Positions 42,652 through 51,655 are shown, numbered from the stretch's first letter. The stretch is 64,000 nt of DNA from Veillonella infantium (GCF_002959895.1 NZ_PPDD01000001.1:215056-279055); one strand, 5' to 3'. Translations and numbers: made by a program. The notes: generated from the letters alone by a model not told the origin.

Positions 42652-44085
42652 TCATTTAGTGTTATTTACAAAAAAGTCTATTTTTTCCAAGGTCTCTATT
42701 AATTCTTTTTGATTCATTGTATTAATATTAGATAGAACATGAAGAAGTTTAGAGGCCTCATCTGAATAATCTTTATCAAACGTTCCTTCATTCTTAGCTA
42801 ACATAGTATATGCCGCTTTGAATGGAACAGTTACTTCCATAAGCCTTATAAGTGCCTTAAATTGTTTTGCTTGTTCTGTAGATAAAGATTCTAAAAAAGC
42901 TTTGTAAACAAGAAGTTTCTTATTTATTTCAAAGAATGTCTCTGCATTTTTTTCCCGCAATTCCCATACATGATCATACTCATCATTAATCAACTTATTA
43001 CCTTGATAAGTATATACACGTTCACTAGAACCTATTGCACGTTTTACAATAAACTTTAAGTTTTGCTTAATCGAATTAGGCAAGCTAGCAGTGGATTTTT
43101 TTATATCAATATCCCAAATATGATCTAAAGAGTTAGGTATATCAACTCTAATACGAGCTAATTTGTTTAACTCATTTTTAGTATCAAGCCTAAACCAAGT
43201 TCCCCAAATAATTAAACGATTATTACGATAAACATATATCCCTTGTTTATTTCGTAAAGCATCAAGAGACCCTAATAGATTAATATCTTCAGGGCTTAAT
43301 TTATTAAGGTAAGGTAAAATATATGGTTTGACTCTAATATTATTTCCTTCTAAATTAATCTGTTCTTCTGGTAAAGGTTGTGTTCCTGGATGCCTTGTTA
43401 AGAATGGATCTTTAGCCACCAATGGAAGGTAATTAAATCTTAATTCAATAGGATTTTTACTCGTTTTATCTAAGAAATTATGATAAATAAGTTCTAAATG
43501 TGATCGTGCAATAGATATTTTTTCATCAAATAAAGTATCCGGTTCAGTAGCACCTTCAAGCATCTTATCAAAATCTTCCCAAATAACAATAGTACCCGAT
43601 TCATAACTATTAAGTTGATCTAAAATTCCTGGAATTGCTTTATTATATTGATTTACAATTTCATCATAATCATAAACCTTTAAAGACCAACCTTGTTGCT
43701 CAATGATAAAATCCAAATCCCATGATGCTGCAGATATAACATTATTTTTCTTACTAATAACAGTTAGCTTTCTACACTGTGATAGAGATGCTGTTTTTAG
43801 GCCTAACCCAAATCTCCCCAAATCTGATTCCGCACGTTGGTCATTTACATTTCTACTACCATAACGCATAGCTATAATTAATTCATCCGGTGTCATACCA
43901 CAAGCATCATCTAAGATAGCTATATATCTAGGATCAATACTAGAAAATCTAACATCTATATGTGTCGCACCATTACCAATACTATTATCAATAATATCCG
44001 CCAATGCAGATTCAAATGTATATCCGATAGATCGCGTCGACTCAACTAAAATATCTGCTCTAGGCTCAACAACTTGAACATTCAT
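42652..44085 (-). CDS. MORC/MutL-like GHKL ATPase of the defence operon
   Basis: A 477-residue protein with the Bergerat fold at its N-terminus: ADIIDNSIGNGATHIDV (N box), ILDDACGMTPDEL (G1, reading DDACG), then LGRFGLGLKTASLSQC (G2). This arrangement is that of prokaryotic MORC homologues, relatives of MutL and Hsp90 that clamp on DNA when ATP binds. The C-terminal half is helical and may mediate dimerisation. It is the first gene of the operon; its promoter lies in the gap to 44320. Ribosome site AGGGG. Confidence 0.92.
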   Translation of the reverse strand: MNVQVVEPRADILVESTRSIGYTFESALADIIDNSIGNGATHIDVRFSSIDPRYIAILDDACGMTPDELIIAMRYGSRNVNDQRAESDLGRFGLGLKTASLSQCRKLTVISKKNNVISAASWDLDFIIEQQGWSLKVYDYDEIVNQYNKAIPGILDQLNSYESGTIVIWEDFDKMLEGATEPDTLFDEKISIARSHLELIYHNFLDKTSKNPIELRFNYLPLVAKDPFLTRHPGTQPLPEEQINLEGNNIRVKPYILPYLNKLSPEDINLLGSLDALRNKQGIYVYRNNRLIIWGTWFRLDTKNELNKLARIRVDIPNSLDHIWDIDIKKSTASLPNSIKQNLKFIVKRAIGSSERVYTYQGNKLINDEYDHVWELREKNAETFFEINKKLLVYKAFLESLSTEQAKQFKALIRLMEVTVPFKAAYTMLAKNEGTFDKDYSDEASKLLHVLSNINTMNQKELIETLEKIDFFVNNTK

Positions 44086-44319
44086 ACCTTATGCCCCTTA
44101 TATGAAATTTATTATGTCAGTTATAATTACTCTAATTCTATCATAATTCATGATTAAATTCACATTATTTTCATGTAATAAACTCATTTACGCAAGAATA
44201 ATAACCTATTAAACCGCTCAGTATAATTGTTACTATATACATTATCATATAATATAGGTATTTTTTTACTCATATAACTTTTAATTCAATCATGAATGAA
44301 TTTTCATATTTTGCATATA

Positions 44320-44350
44320 AAAAAACCACCCCTATATGAGGTGGTTTTTA
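44320..44350 (-). terminator. Terminator between the 44538 gene and the defence operon
   Basis: AAAACCACC/GGTGGTTTTT with T-runs on both strands. Confidence 0.8.
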
Positions 44351-44401
44351 TCAAGAGTGAAAAGATATTTGTTTTGTCTTAATGATAACCTTTTATTTAT
44401 G

Positions 44402-44532
44402 TCTCCCCTATGTTATTTCTCCCTATAGTTCCTCCTTTCTCTCCCCTATTACATCATCTCCCCTTCTATTACTTCATCTCCCTCTACTAGTTCATTTCTC
44501 CCCCCTAGCGTTCTGGTTAGTCTCTCCCCCTA
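44402..44532 (-). repeat. About seven polypyrimidine repeats of about 20 bases (GGGGAGA-rich on the minus strand)
   Basis: The plus strand repeats CTCCCCTATTACTTCAT-like units, with CTCCC at regular distance. Read from the upstream minus-strand gene, the message would carry seven or more AGGGGAGA boxes spaced about 20 bases apart in its 3' untranslated region, just before the terminator at 44320. Confidence 0.75.
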
Positions 44533-44537
44533 ATGTT

Positions 44538-45146
44538 TTATCTCGTTAGGTCTCTCCAAGCAATAAATAGTTCGGCCACGACTTGTGGGTTTTGACTGAG
44601 TTTGATGCGGGCTAGCATTTTGCGCACGTAGTTACAGTGTTCTAGCATGGCTTCGTTCAGCTTGTGTTTCACGTGGTGTGGGGCTTGGTACACCAAGATA
44701 GGTTTAAAGTCACCCACGTGAATGTAGCTCGTATCTGGATCAGGACCATCGGTGACGATATATTGATAAGGTATCGCCACGTTAAAGAGTCCATATACCA
44801 CGTCCTTGCCTATAGGTCGCCGACATTTAATATGCCCAAAGGTAAGATGCGGGCCATAGGTCTTAGGCGCCGTATAGCTACTGCGCCGACCGTCGCTGGT
44901 CATGATGTAGTTCGGTCTCAACCCCTCTTGTAAGGCCAACTCTCGTAGAATAGTACGAATTGGCAGATGTACCAATTCTTGACGACCGTCTACGAAATAG
45001 CACATCGTGCTGTCCCCGCCGCCAGGTTCATAGGTAGGAATAAAACAAACAATATGATTCTTCGGATTCGTATAGATCAAATCCAAATTCTCTCCCTTAG
45101 ATAGCCAAGTGGCCACCGCTACTGGTACTTCATTACATGTCATCAT
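44538..45146 (-). CDS. Conserved-looking protein of unknown function
   Basis: A 202-residue soluble protein. I do not recognise its family. There is no signal peptide and no membrane segment. It starts MTCNEVPVAVATWLSKGENL and contains a histidine/glycine-rich stretch (YGPHLTFGHIKCRRPIGKD) and a basic C-terminus ending AELFIAWRDLTR. The size and basic patches recall small transcription regulators such as ComK, but I see no motif that proves it. The ribosome site is GGGGAGAG. A GAACACGTGTTC palindrome 50 bases upstream could be a LexA site. The 3' region carries purine repeats. Confidence 0.55.
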   Translation of the reverse strand: MMTCNEVPVAVATWLSKGENLDLIYTNPKNHIVCFIPTYEPGGGDSTMCYFVDGRQELVHLPIRTILRELALQEGLRPNYIMTSDGRRSSYTAPKTYGPHLTFGHIKCRRPIGKDVVYGLFNVAIPYQYIVTDGPDPDTSYIHVGDFKPILVYQAPHHVKHKLNEAMLEHCNYVRKMLARIKLSQNPQVVAELFIAWRDLTR

Positions 45147-45638
45147 AGGAATTCTCTCCCCTCAACTTAGGAACATTCCTTTCAACAATACAATGAACAC
45201 GTGTTCTGTGAAAGCAGATTCGCATGCTTTAATCTGCTGTTGGTTTAATTGTATATCACACTGTATAATTTGTAAATATATACACAAAACTATAGAAATT
45301 TATGTAAAATTAAAGACTTTATGATCTTGTAAAAGTAATATATACCTATATGTGTCATTATTTTCTCATTTAAATTGAGAATTGCATATTTTATGTATAT
45401 CTGTTAATCGCGATTAACGTAATTATACAAGAATCAGAATATAAATAAGAAATTAAATTATATTAACACATATCATACTAATAAGAACTTAGCTCTAATA
45501 GACTAATACTCATATGCTTATACTACACATTCTAATAGCTTCAGAGTTCTAAGAATCTCATATATGTATAGCCCTAATAAGTATATAGCTCTAAAACATG
45601 TATATCTATAATGAATGTATAGCCCCATTCCATTCGTA
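45147..45638. other. Intergenic region with hairpin, palindrome and weak repeats
   Basis: No gene is evident in these 492 bases. A 12-base palindrome (45195-45206) and a hairpin AGCAGATT/AATCTGCT (about 45211-45236) lie near the 44538-45146 gene. Further right, about 45480-45630, a degenerate series of TATAGCCCTAA-like units follows the sigma factor gene. Confidence 0.5.
45195..45206. promoter_or_regulatory. GAAC-N4-GTTC palindrome, possible LexA (SOS) box
   Basis: GAACACGTGTTC is a perfect palindrome and matches the core of the Gram-positive LexA consensus (GAAC, four bases, GTTC). It lies about 50 bases upstream of the gene start at 45146. The flanking bases are T on both sides (TGAAC...GTTCT), not the preferred C and G. 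Confidence 0.4.
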
Positions 45639-46529
45639 TTAGTGTACTCGTAGTTTCTTAAAGTCTGTCGTCAAGTATCTACGCAGCTTCCGCAGGGCTC
45701 GTTCATGGCGCCGTTGGATTGCTTGGCGGCTACAGTTCAGTTCTTCACTAACGGATACGAGGCTTTTACAGTCACCGTACACACGGCGCAATAGATCTTG
45801 TTGATCTGGAGATAATCTGCCAAGAGCCCATACGAGTCGAGCCCGTAATCGTTGTTCCTCATCGGCCGTCATGATCATGTCTGCTATATTTTCTCCAGAT
45901 GAGAAGATATCCATACCAACAGCTACCTCGCCATCATCGGTGATGCGGTCTGGTATATGAATCTCACGATGATTACGCAATCGTTCTCGCTTCCAATACC
46001 GCATGTAACCATATCTAACACCGGCTTTCACAAAGCCAGGGAACGGTACGGAGCCTTTTAGATCAAAGCTATAAATCGACTCTAATAGGATAGCCCATAG
46101 ATAGCTCTCTAGGTCTTCACGGAACTCGCGGTTCCCCGTCTTATTCGTATAGTGTAAGATGAGTGGTCGATACCTGCGACAGAGCTCGATTTGAGCCGCA
46201 TCATGGCGCAACTCATCAACGGACCACGGCTGATATCCAACCGTCTGAATCCGCATATTTGGATTTTGACAAATCGACACGAGGCTCTTATCCGATAAGG
46301 ACGTTAAGACCTGATGACCGCAGATAAGAGTCTGTAATTTCAACTCCTCTGGCACCTTGTACTCTGGTTCCTTAGGCGGTATCATTTCAGATTCTAGTTC
46401 CTTAGAAAAAGGCCTCTTAGAAAGTACTTCTTTGGAAGATGTTCCCTTTGAAGATATTTCTTCAGATTGTAAGCTTGCAGTTTTAATACAGGTTCGTTGT
46501 ACTAACGGTTCTTCGTTTGTGTATAACAT
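45639..46529 (-). CDS. Divergent sigma-70 family factor
   Basis: A 296-residue protein. Residues 1-75 are low-complexity with repeated S-K-E groups (EEISSKGTSSKEVLSKRPFS). A region-2-like segment follows (FREDLESYLWAILLESIYSF, then FVKAGVRYGYMRYWKRERL), and region 4 with its helix-turn-helix lies at the C-terminus (LGRLSPDQQDLLRRVYG, VSVSEELNCSRQAIQRRHE). Region 3 is short or absent. The layout is that of an alternative sigma factor; its regulon is unknown. The start at 46529 follows AAAGGGG and has a good promoter upstream. Confidence 0.82.
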   Translation of the reverse strand: MLYTNEEPLVQRTCIKTASLQSEEISSKGTSSKEVLSKRPFSKELESEMIPPKEPEYKVPEELKLQTLICGHQVLTSLSDKSLVSICQNPNMRIQTVGYQPWSVDELRHDAAQIELCRRYRPLILHYTNKTGNREFREDLESYLWAILLESIYSFDLKGSVPFPGFVKAGVRYGYMRYWKRERLRNHREIHIPDRITDDGEVAVGMDIFSSGENIADMIMTADEEQRLRARLVWALGRLSPDQQDLLRRVYGDCKSLVSVSEELNCSRQAIQRRHERALRKLRRYLTTDFKKLRVH

Positions 46530-46566
46530 AAATCCCCTTTCCTGCCATGGCATAGCGCTTATCTAC

Positions 46567-46595
46567 ACAATAGCGTGAAAAGGGGATTTTGACAA
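46567..46595 (-). promoter_or_regulatory. Promoter of the sigma factor gene
   Basis: Leftward -35 TTGTCA (46590-46595), 17-base spacer, -10 TATTGT (46567-46572). Confidence 0.65.
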
Positions 46596-46712
46596 ATTGG
46601 CAATTCCTTAGAATTCCGTCATATTCTATTATAATCTAGCATTAATTTCTATCTCTGAAAGGACATAACTATACACCTAGATAGGTAATTGCTGAAAATA
46701 AATAAACAACAC

Positions 46713-46750
46713 AAAAAGACACCACAGAGGAAGTGCGGTGTCTTTTTTAG
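46713..46750 (-). terminator. Terminator of the AAA ATPase gene
   Basis: AAAAAGACACC/GGTGTCTTTTTT about 125 bases past the stop at 46875. Confidence 0.85.
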
Positions 46751-46874
46751 AAGAGTGAGTACTACCATTGGGTAATAGTACGCAAGTTCAGATTACTAAT
46801 ACATACACATTAGGAGTAATGTATTCTGATATTGCCAGTAATTGTACAAGTAATCCTATGTTTAATGTGTCTGA

Positions 46875-47939
46875 TTAAATTGCGATACAAGAGGCTTCCA
46901 CAAAGTCTTTCAATTGTGGTTTTACATAGGTATGGTACACGTCTGCACCGTTGCCACGAACAATGTCGCCCCAGTATTTATACACATAGCGGTACCAGAA
47001 ATGGAACATGCTATTGGTAAAATGGTAGTCTGCATATTTCGCAGGTCCACGGCTATTCGCTTGGATACGACCTACAAGGCCCATCGACATCAAGTCATTT
47101 AAACGAGATGTAAAGGTGCCGCTTTTAATTTGGCTTGCTTGTAAAAGTTCTACGTAGTATGGTCTTTCAAGGGTAGCAAGGCCAGACAAAATAGCGTTAG
47201 CACCTGTTATATTTTTCATATCTCTGTGTAAGATATGTTGTGTTTCTTCAAATAGGGCACCTGATACAGAGAAGAACAAATTAATGATATTCGTATCGAT
47301 GCTTTCACCATTATCAAAGTACTGCACATACGCAGGTAGACCGCCTGTTACGGCGAATACAGTACGCAAGTCATCTTTAGCATAGTGAAGCCCCAAGGAT
47401 TTCATATCAACCAAAGAGAATGGTTTCACCTCGAAGTATTCTGATACATAAGGGCCTATTAAGCTACGCTCACCAATGATACGGCCATCGAGTTGCTCTA
47501 ATCCATTCGCCATCAAAATGATGTTCAACTGGCTCGTTTCTTTATAGGCATCTAACAAATCACGAAAATAAATAGGAAACTGTGGTACAGCCTCTACCAA
47601 GGATGGGTAATCATCGATCACCACTGTCTGAGGCGTTTTCACACTATCTTCAAAGAGGCCCTCAAAAGCCTCTTGCAAACTTGTAATCGGTTCAAATTTG
47701 TTCTGCTCATCGGTAGGAACAAAACGTGCCTCAAGAGCTCGATTCATATCAGCTACATGGATCGCTTCATTAGCTATACGCCCCGCCAAGTATAACGCCT
47801 TATGACGTCGTACGAGCTGGGAAGCCACATAAGATTTGCCACTACGATGTGGGCCGTATACAACACACAAACTCATTTGCCCCATCGCAACACGGGACTG
47901 GATACTCTCAATAATCTCAGCACGTCCCACAAAATTCAT
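46875..47939 (-). CDS. AAA-type ATPase of the DUF234 group, shortened at the C-terminus
   Basis: A 354-residue protein. NFVGRAEIIESIQSRVA opens the P-loop domain; Walker A is VVYGPHRSGKSYVA and Walker B TVVIDDYPSLVEA. A winged-helix region follows (IKSGTFTSRLNDLMSMGLVGR), then DYHFTNSMFHFWYRYVY, which normally leads into the DUF234 nuclease-like domain. Here the frame stops soon after (QLKDFVEASCIAI), about 100 residues short of typical relatives, so the PD-(D/E)XK-like domain is missing. Such ATPases are abundant but poorly understood; links to mobile elements or defence are suspected. Confidence 0.8.
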   Translation of the reverse strand: MNFVGRAEIIESIQSRVAMGQMSLCVVYGPHRSGKSYVASQLVRRHKALYLAGRIANEAIHVADMNRALEARFVPTDEQNKFEPITSLQEAFEGLFEDSVKTPQTVVIDDYPSLVEAVPQFPIYFRDLLDAYKETSQLNIILMANGLEQLDGRIIGERSLIGPYVSEYFEVKPFSLVDMKSLGLHYAKDDLRTVFAVTGGLPAYVQYFDNGESIDTNIINLFFSVSGALFEETQHILHRDMKNITGANAILSGLATLERPYYVELLQASQIKSGTFTSRLNDLMSMGLVGRIQANSRGPAKYADYHFTNSMFHFWYRYVYKYWGDIVRGNGADVYHTYVKPQLKDFVEASCIAI

Positions 47940-48269
47940 ATACTCTCACCTCCAACATTCTATGGAGATTATTATATCATAAATTTAAAACAAATATAAA
48001 CTTATTTTCATATTATTAACATGACTTTTTATTATGTTAAATTTTTTACGCATAAAATATACTTATTTAATGGTTTACTTTTTACTCATTTGATTGTGAA
48101 ATCCCTTATATTTACTGCATTCTTATAAGTCTATCCTCGTCACGCCAACATACAATATTCCATATATAATCTTTTTCCATAGTCAACACATATAAAAAGA
48201 CGTGCCTACCATAAGGTATAGCACGTCATATGATTCGTATATAATAAGAATATTTATATAGTCGTTTCT
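47940..48269. other. Intergenic region between AAA ATPase and NagZ-like paralogue
   Basis: The only clear element in these 330 AT-rich bases is the terminator at 48194-48228 that follows the gene at 48270. The promoter of the ATPase gene must also lie here. Confidence 0.6.
48194..48228 (-). terminator. Terminator of the NagZ-like paralogue
   Basis: GACGTGC/GCACGTC with an inner TACC/GGTA pairing and a T-run on the minus strand. Confidence 0.8.
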
Positions 48270-49418
48270 TTATTGTTGTAGTTGAGTTTGCATCTTCATG
48301 AGCAAAATATGTTTAACCGCATCATTGAGTCGGTCATTTGAAATGGTTCCGTTCGCCACCGCTTGCGTAAGTGCGCGATGGACTTCATCGATGTGCCCCG
48401 TATCTGCATCAAGGAGAACGAGGTCACTGCCTGCTACGATGGAGTTAACTGCAAAGTCTCCTATCTTTTGGTTTGCTTGCAAAGCGCCTACATCGATACG
48501 GTCTATCATGACCACTCCATTATATCCAAGCTCATGTCGTAGCCAGTCCGTTATGATTGCTTTCGAGTTACTCGCTAGGTGTTCATTATCGATGGCAGGG
48601 ATTTGCACATGGCTTATGACAAGCATGTACGTATTCGCTGTCGTCTGTGTAATGAGGCGTTTAAATACGGACACATCGTTATTGTTCAAATAGGCCTTCG
48701 CATCGTTAGCGGTCTCAAAGGATGCATCACCAAGGCTCACTGTTGGGAAGTAGTTATAGCCAAACCACATGTGGTTGATTTGATAACGCTCCGCCATGGC
48801 GAGATCCATATACCCTGCCCACGTAGGGTCAGATGTATAGGACACATTCGGCACCCCTAGGTTTGCATTTGGTCCCACGATGAGGTTAAAGCCCATATCC
48901 CGCATTTCGATGGCCGATCGAGTCACTAAATTGATGATCCGTTCCATCGGTAGTTGGCCCCAACGATTTGGCTCTGGCAAGCGCAAGAAACTTTCATTCG
49001 TACTCAACACCTTATCCCGATTGATGCCGATGTATGGCGTCACCATACTCGCCGTTGTGGCTGTTTGCATGATATCGCTGGTAAAAGCTTTCACTTGATT
49101 TTTATTATGTAGATTTTCATTAGTTAGCATAACGCCGCTCACACGGTATTTCCTGATGACGTCCTTTTGGGACTGTCCTACCGTACTGCCATGAAGGCTA
49201 ATCATCATCAGCTGACCTATCTTGTCCTCTTGAGACATAGCCCCAAGCCAGGTATTCACCTTCTCAGGGACAGGTTTATCTGATTGCATGACAGCCCGAT
49301 ACGATACAGTTCGTACCTCTTCCTGCTCTGCCTGACTCTCATGTTGGCATCCCGCAGTACCGATGGCGGCGACTATCAAGGCCATGCCACATAAGGCACG
49401 CCGTAAAAACAAGTTCAT
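48270..49418 (-). CDS. NagZ-like GH3 lipoprotein without catalytic residues (pseudoenzyme)
   Basis: An exported lipoprotein of 382 residues, lipobox GTAGC near residue 24. It aligns along its whole length with the NagZ-like protein at 5091-6239 (for example MSQEDKIGQLMMISLHG against MSDADKVGQLLMIGIHG, and KAIITDWLRHELGYNGVV against KAIITDWLRKDMGYNGVV). The catalytic sites differ: GIDQEGG reads GINRDKV, the KHFPG-DxH loop reads YNYFPTVSLGDASFE with no histidine, and VTDDMDMG reads MIDRIDVG. It should not hydrolyse muropeptides by the NagZ mechanism. It may bind glycans or regulate its paralogue. Confidence 0.85.
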   Translation of the reverse strand: MNLFLRRALCGMALIVAAIGTAGCQHESQAEQEEVRTVSYRAVMQSDKPVPEKVNTWLGAMSQEDKIGQLMMISLHGSTVGQSQKDVIRKYRVSGVMLTNENLHNKNQVKAFTSDIMQTATTASMVTPYIGINRDKVLSTNESFLRLPEPNRWGQLPMERIINLVTRSAIEMRDMGFNLIVGPNANLGVPNVSYTSDPTWAGYMDLAMAERYQINHMWFGYNYFPTVSLGDASFETANDAKAYLNNNDVSVFKRLITQTTANTYMLVISHVQIPAIDNEHLASNSKAIITDWLRHELGYNGVVMIDRIDVGALQANQKIGDFAVNSIVAGSDLVLLDADTGHIDEVHRALTQAVANGTISNDRLNDAVKHILLMKMQTQLQQ

Positions 49419-49812
49419 CTCTCCACAAAACTCCTTGCTGAACTCTCTTACACATTACTTATCTATATATTATACACTATATAATTCATCTTTTCCTCAT
49501 ATAAAAGCTGATTTTCTATACTAATTTATCATAATAAAGTTATAAAGTAATTGTAAGTATTGATATACGCGGTACTCAATCGTTATGAATCCATAATAAG
49601 GATAAACATAAAAATCCTACGAATCGCATGTAAGGTGACACTCAGTAGTCAATATCTACACAAGTATCAAGTCACTCATGACCCGTAGGATTTATGTATG
49701 TTCAGTTAGTTACCCATATACCAGTCTAATCACGCCAATGTATAGATGTACGTATCGACTGATTACATTCGAAACGACTCATACTGACCGAATTAGCTAC
49801 ATGATAATACGA
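49419..49812. other. Intergenic region after the hydrogenase gene
   Basis: No gene is seen. The promoter of the NagZ-like paralogue and a long hairpin (49610-49694, arms AAATCCTACG/CGTAGGATTT around a loop of about 60 bases), probably the hydrogenase terminator, are the only features. Confidence 0.55.
49610..49694 (-). terminator. Long hairpin, likely terminator of the hydrogenase gene
   Basis: AAAATCCTACG pairs with CGTAGGATTT across a 60-base loop; a weak T-run follows on the minus strand. Confidence 0.5.
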
Positions 49813-51243
49813 TTAGCCCTTATATTTAGGGGATGTTGGGCATGTTTCAGGTGTTACGTCTTTGCGATCACCAAGAACCGCGCTGCGGTCTGTGTAATGT
49901 GTATGCAAAAGTTCATGTGCCTTATGGCCCAATGGTTCACCCAAGAAGTCTTTGTATAAGGCTTGGATTTCTGGATTTTCATAGGAAGCAACCCATTTGT
50001 AGTTCGCATCAGCTTCATAAAGACCGCCAATACGAGCTTCCTTAGTTTTCACAGCTTGAGGCAATTTAGTGCGCGGTTGACCGCCGCCACCAATACAGCC
50101 ACCAGGGCAAGCCATAACTTCGATGAAGTCATAGTGTTTATCGCTGTCTTTCAAGGCATTAAGGAAGTCACGTGTATTTTTACCGCCATGCACTACCGCA
50201 ACGGACAAGGTTACATCATCACCTAATTGAACAGTGGCCTCTTTAACGCCTTCCATACCACGAACGTCTTCGAGGTGTGTCAATGCATATGGAGGTGGCT
50301 CTTTATCAGTGATAAGCTTATATGCTGTACGCATAGCTGCTTCCATAACACCGCCAGTGTTACCGAAGATGATGGAGGCCCCAGTTTCCATACCGATTAA
50401 GTCATCGAATTGGGATTCTTCAATAGCATTGAAGTCGAGGTTTTCCTCTTGAATCCAACGGATGAACTCACGAGTTGTGATGGAAATATCTGTATCCATA
50501 CCAAGAGATTCGTCATCATAGAAACGAGCCGCTGCATTTTCTTCTTCCCGTTTTGTTTCTGCTTTTTTAGCTGTACAAGGGTTTACAGATACGGATACGA
50601 TATTGCTAGGATTAATGCCTTTTTTCTCAGCAAAATATGTTTTAATCATAGCTGCTTCCATAGCGATACAAGAACGTGTGGAAGACAAGTTAGGAATCAA
50701 TTCAGGGAAGTAGATTTCCGCAAAGCGCACCCACGCTGGGCAGCAGCTTGTGAACTGAGGAATTTGACCACCATTTTTAAGGCGTTCTACAAGCTCAGAT
50801 GCTTCTTCCATGATAGTTAAGTCCGCACCAAAGTTAGTGTCTACTACATAGTCTGCACCTAATGCACGCAATGCACCAACCATTTTACCTTCAAGGAATG
50901 TACCTGGTTCGTAACCAAAGCCTTCACCGATCGCTACACGAACAGCTGGAGCTGTTTGGATAACAACGATTTTTTCAGGATCTGCAAGAGCTGCTTTCAC
51001 CTTTTCAAGCTCGGATTTAGCATGCATGGAGTCGAATGGACATGCAGCCGCACATTGACCACAGTGGATACATACTGGCACATCACCATTTGCATCGAGA
51101 TCGTAGTAGTCGAGTACGCTCATTACGTCCGCACAAGCGCGACGGCATAACGTACAGTTTTTACACTTAGAAATGTCGTGATAAATGGATGGATTGTCGA
51201 GCGCAATCGGCACGCGTTTATCGATAAATTCGTATTGAGACAT
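49813..51243 (-). CDS. [FeFe] hydrogenase with two-cluster ferredoxin domain
   Basis: A 476-residue iron-only hydrogenase. N-terminal ferredoxin part: CKNCTLCRRAC and CIHCGQCAAAC, two 4Fe-4S clusters. The H-cluster signatures follow: L1 FTSCCPAWVRFAE, L2 NPCTAKKAE and L3 MACPGGCIGGGGQP. Two positions differ from the best-studied enzymes: L2 has Asn where MPCTAKK is usual, and the STCKSP segment after L1 reads STRSCI. The enzyme exchanges electrons of ferredoxin with protons to form or use hydrogen, as expected in a lactate-fermenting anaerobe. No maturation genes (hydE/F/G) are in the window. Start at 51243 behind GGAGG. Confidence 0.93.
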   Translation of the reverse strand: MSQYEFIDKRVPIALDNPSIYHDISKCKNCTLCRRACADVMSVLDYYDLDANGDVPVCIHCGQCAAACPFDSMHAKSELEKVKAALADPEKIVVIQTAPAVRVAIGEGFGYEPGTFLEGKMVGALRALGADYVVDTNFGADLTIMEEASELVERLKNGGQIPQFTSCCPAWVRFAEIYFPELIPNLSSTRSCIAMEAAMIKTYFAEKKGINPSNIVSVSVNPCTAKKAETKREEENAAARFYDDESLGMDTDISITTREFIRWIQEENLDFNAIEESQFDDLIGMETGASIIFGNTGGVMEAAMRTAYKLITDKEPPPYALTHLEDVRGMEGVKEATVQLGDDVTLSVAVVHGGKNTRDFLNALKDSDKHYDFIEVMACPGGCIGGGGQPRTKLPQAVKTKEARIGGLYEADANYKWVASYENPEIQALYKDFLGEPLGHKAHELLHTHYTDRSAVLGDRKDVTPETCPTSPKYKG

Positions 51244-51423
51244 GAGGACCTCCTCTAACAAACTAAAACTAGCAAACCTTTAAAAGAAATAGGCCAAACT
51301 ACGGAGCACTGTGCTCAAGGCGTACTTCCACATCTTACCTTTAGTATACGCTATAGTGAAAGTTTATACTATGTAGAAATGTTACACTTTTGCGTAAAAT
51401 TATGATCAATCAACCCTCTCTAG

Positions 51424-51517
51424 ATGACATAATATTGCGCATGCTATTCTACATAACATTGTGCGTGATATTGCACATGACATTGTACATAACATTCTAC
51501 ATGATATTGTGTGTAAA
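51424..51517. repeat. About eight degenerate 12-base repeats upstream of the hydrogenase gene
   Basis: The unit ACATRACATTGT (R = A or G) recurs head to tail with changes, at a spacing near one helical turn. Located 180-275 bases ahead of the hydrogenase start, in a gap of 432 bases without genes. Confidence 0.65.
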
Positions 51518-51615
51518 CATATTTCAATAAGACACAACTTACAAAAATGCGTAATAATATTCCCATTGTACCACGAATGGATAAATAATTCACCAAATTT
51601 TAGGGAATTAAAAGC

Positions 51616-51655
51616 AAAAAAAAAACGCACGTCCTCAAATGAGAACGTGCGTATG
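51616..51655 (-). terminator. Terminator of the small secreted protein gene S1
   Basis: ACGCACGT/ACGTGCGT with nine A bases on the plus strand (T-run on the minus strand). Confidence 0.85.

Noticed and set aside
44402..44557. Possible CRISPR array
   Set aside because: The units follow one another without unique spacers of constant length, and no cas genes are in the window; it is a degenerate tandem repeat.
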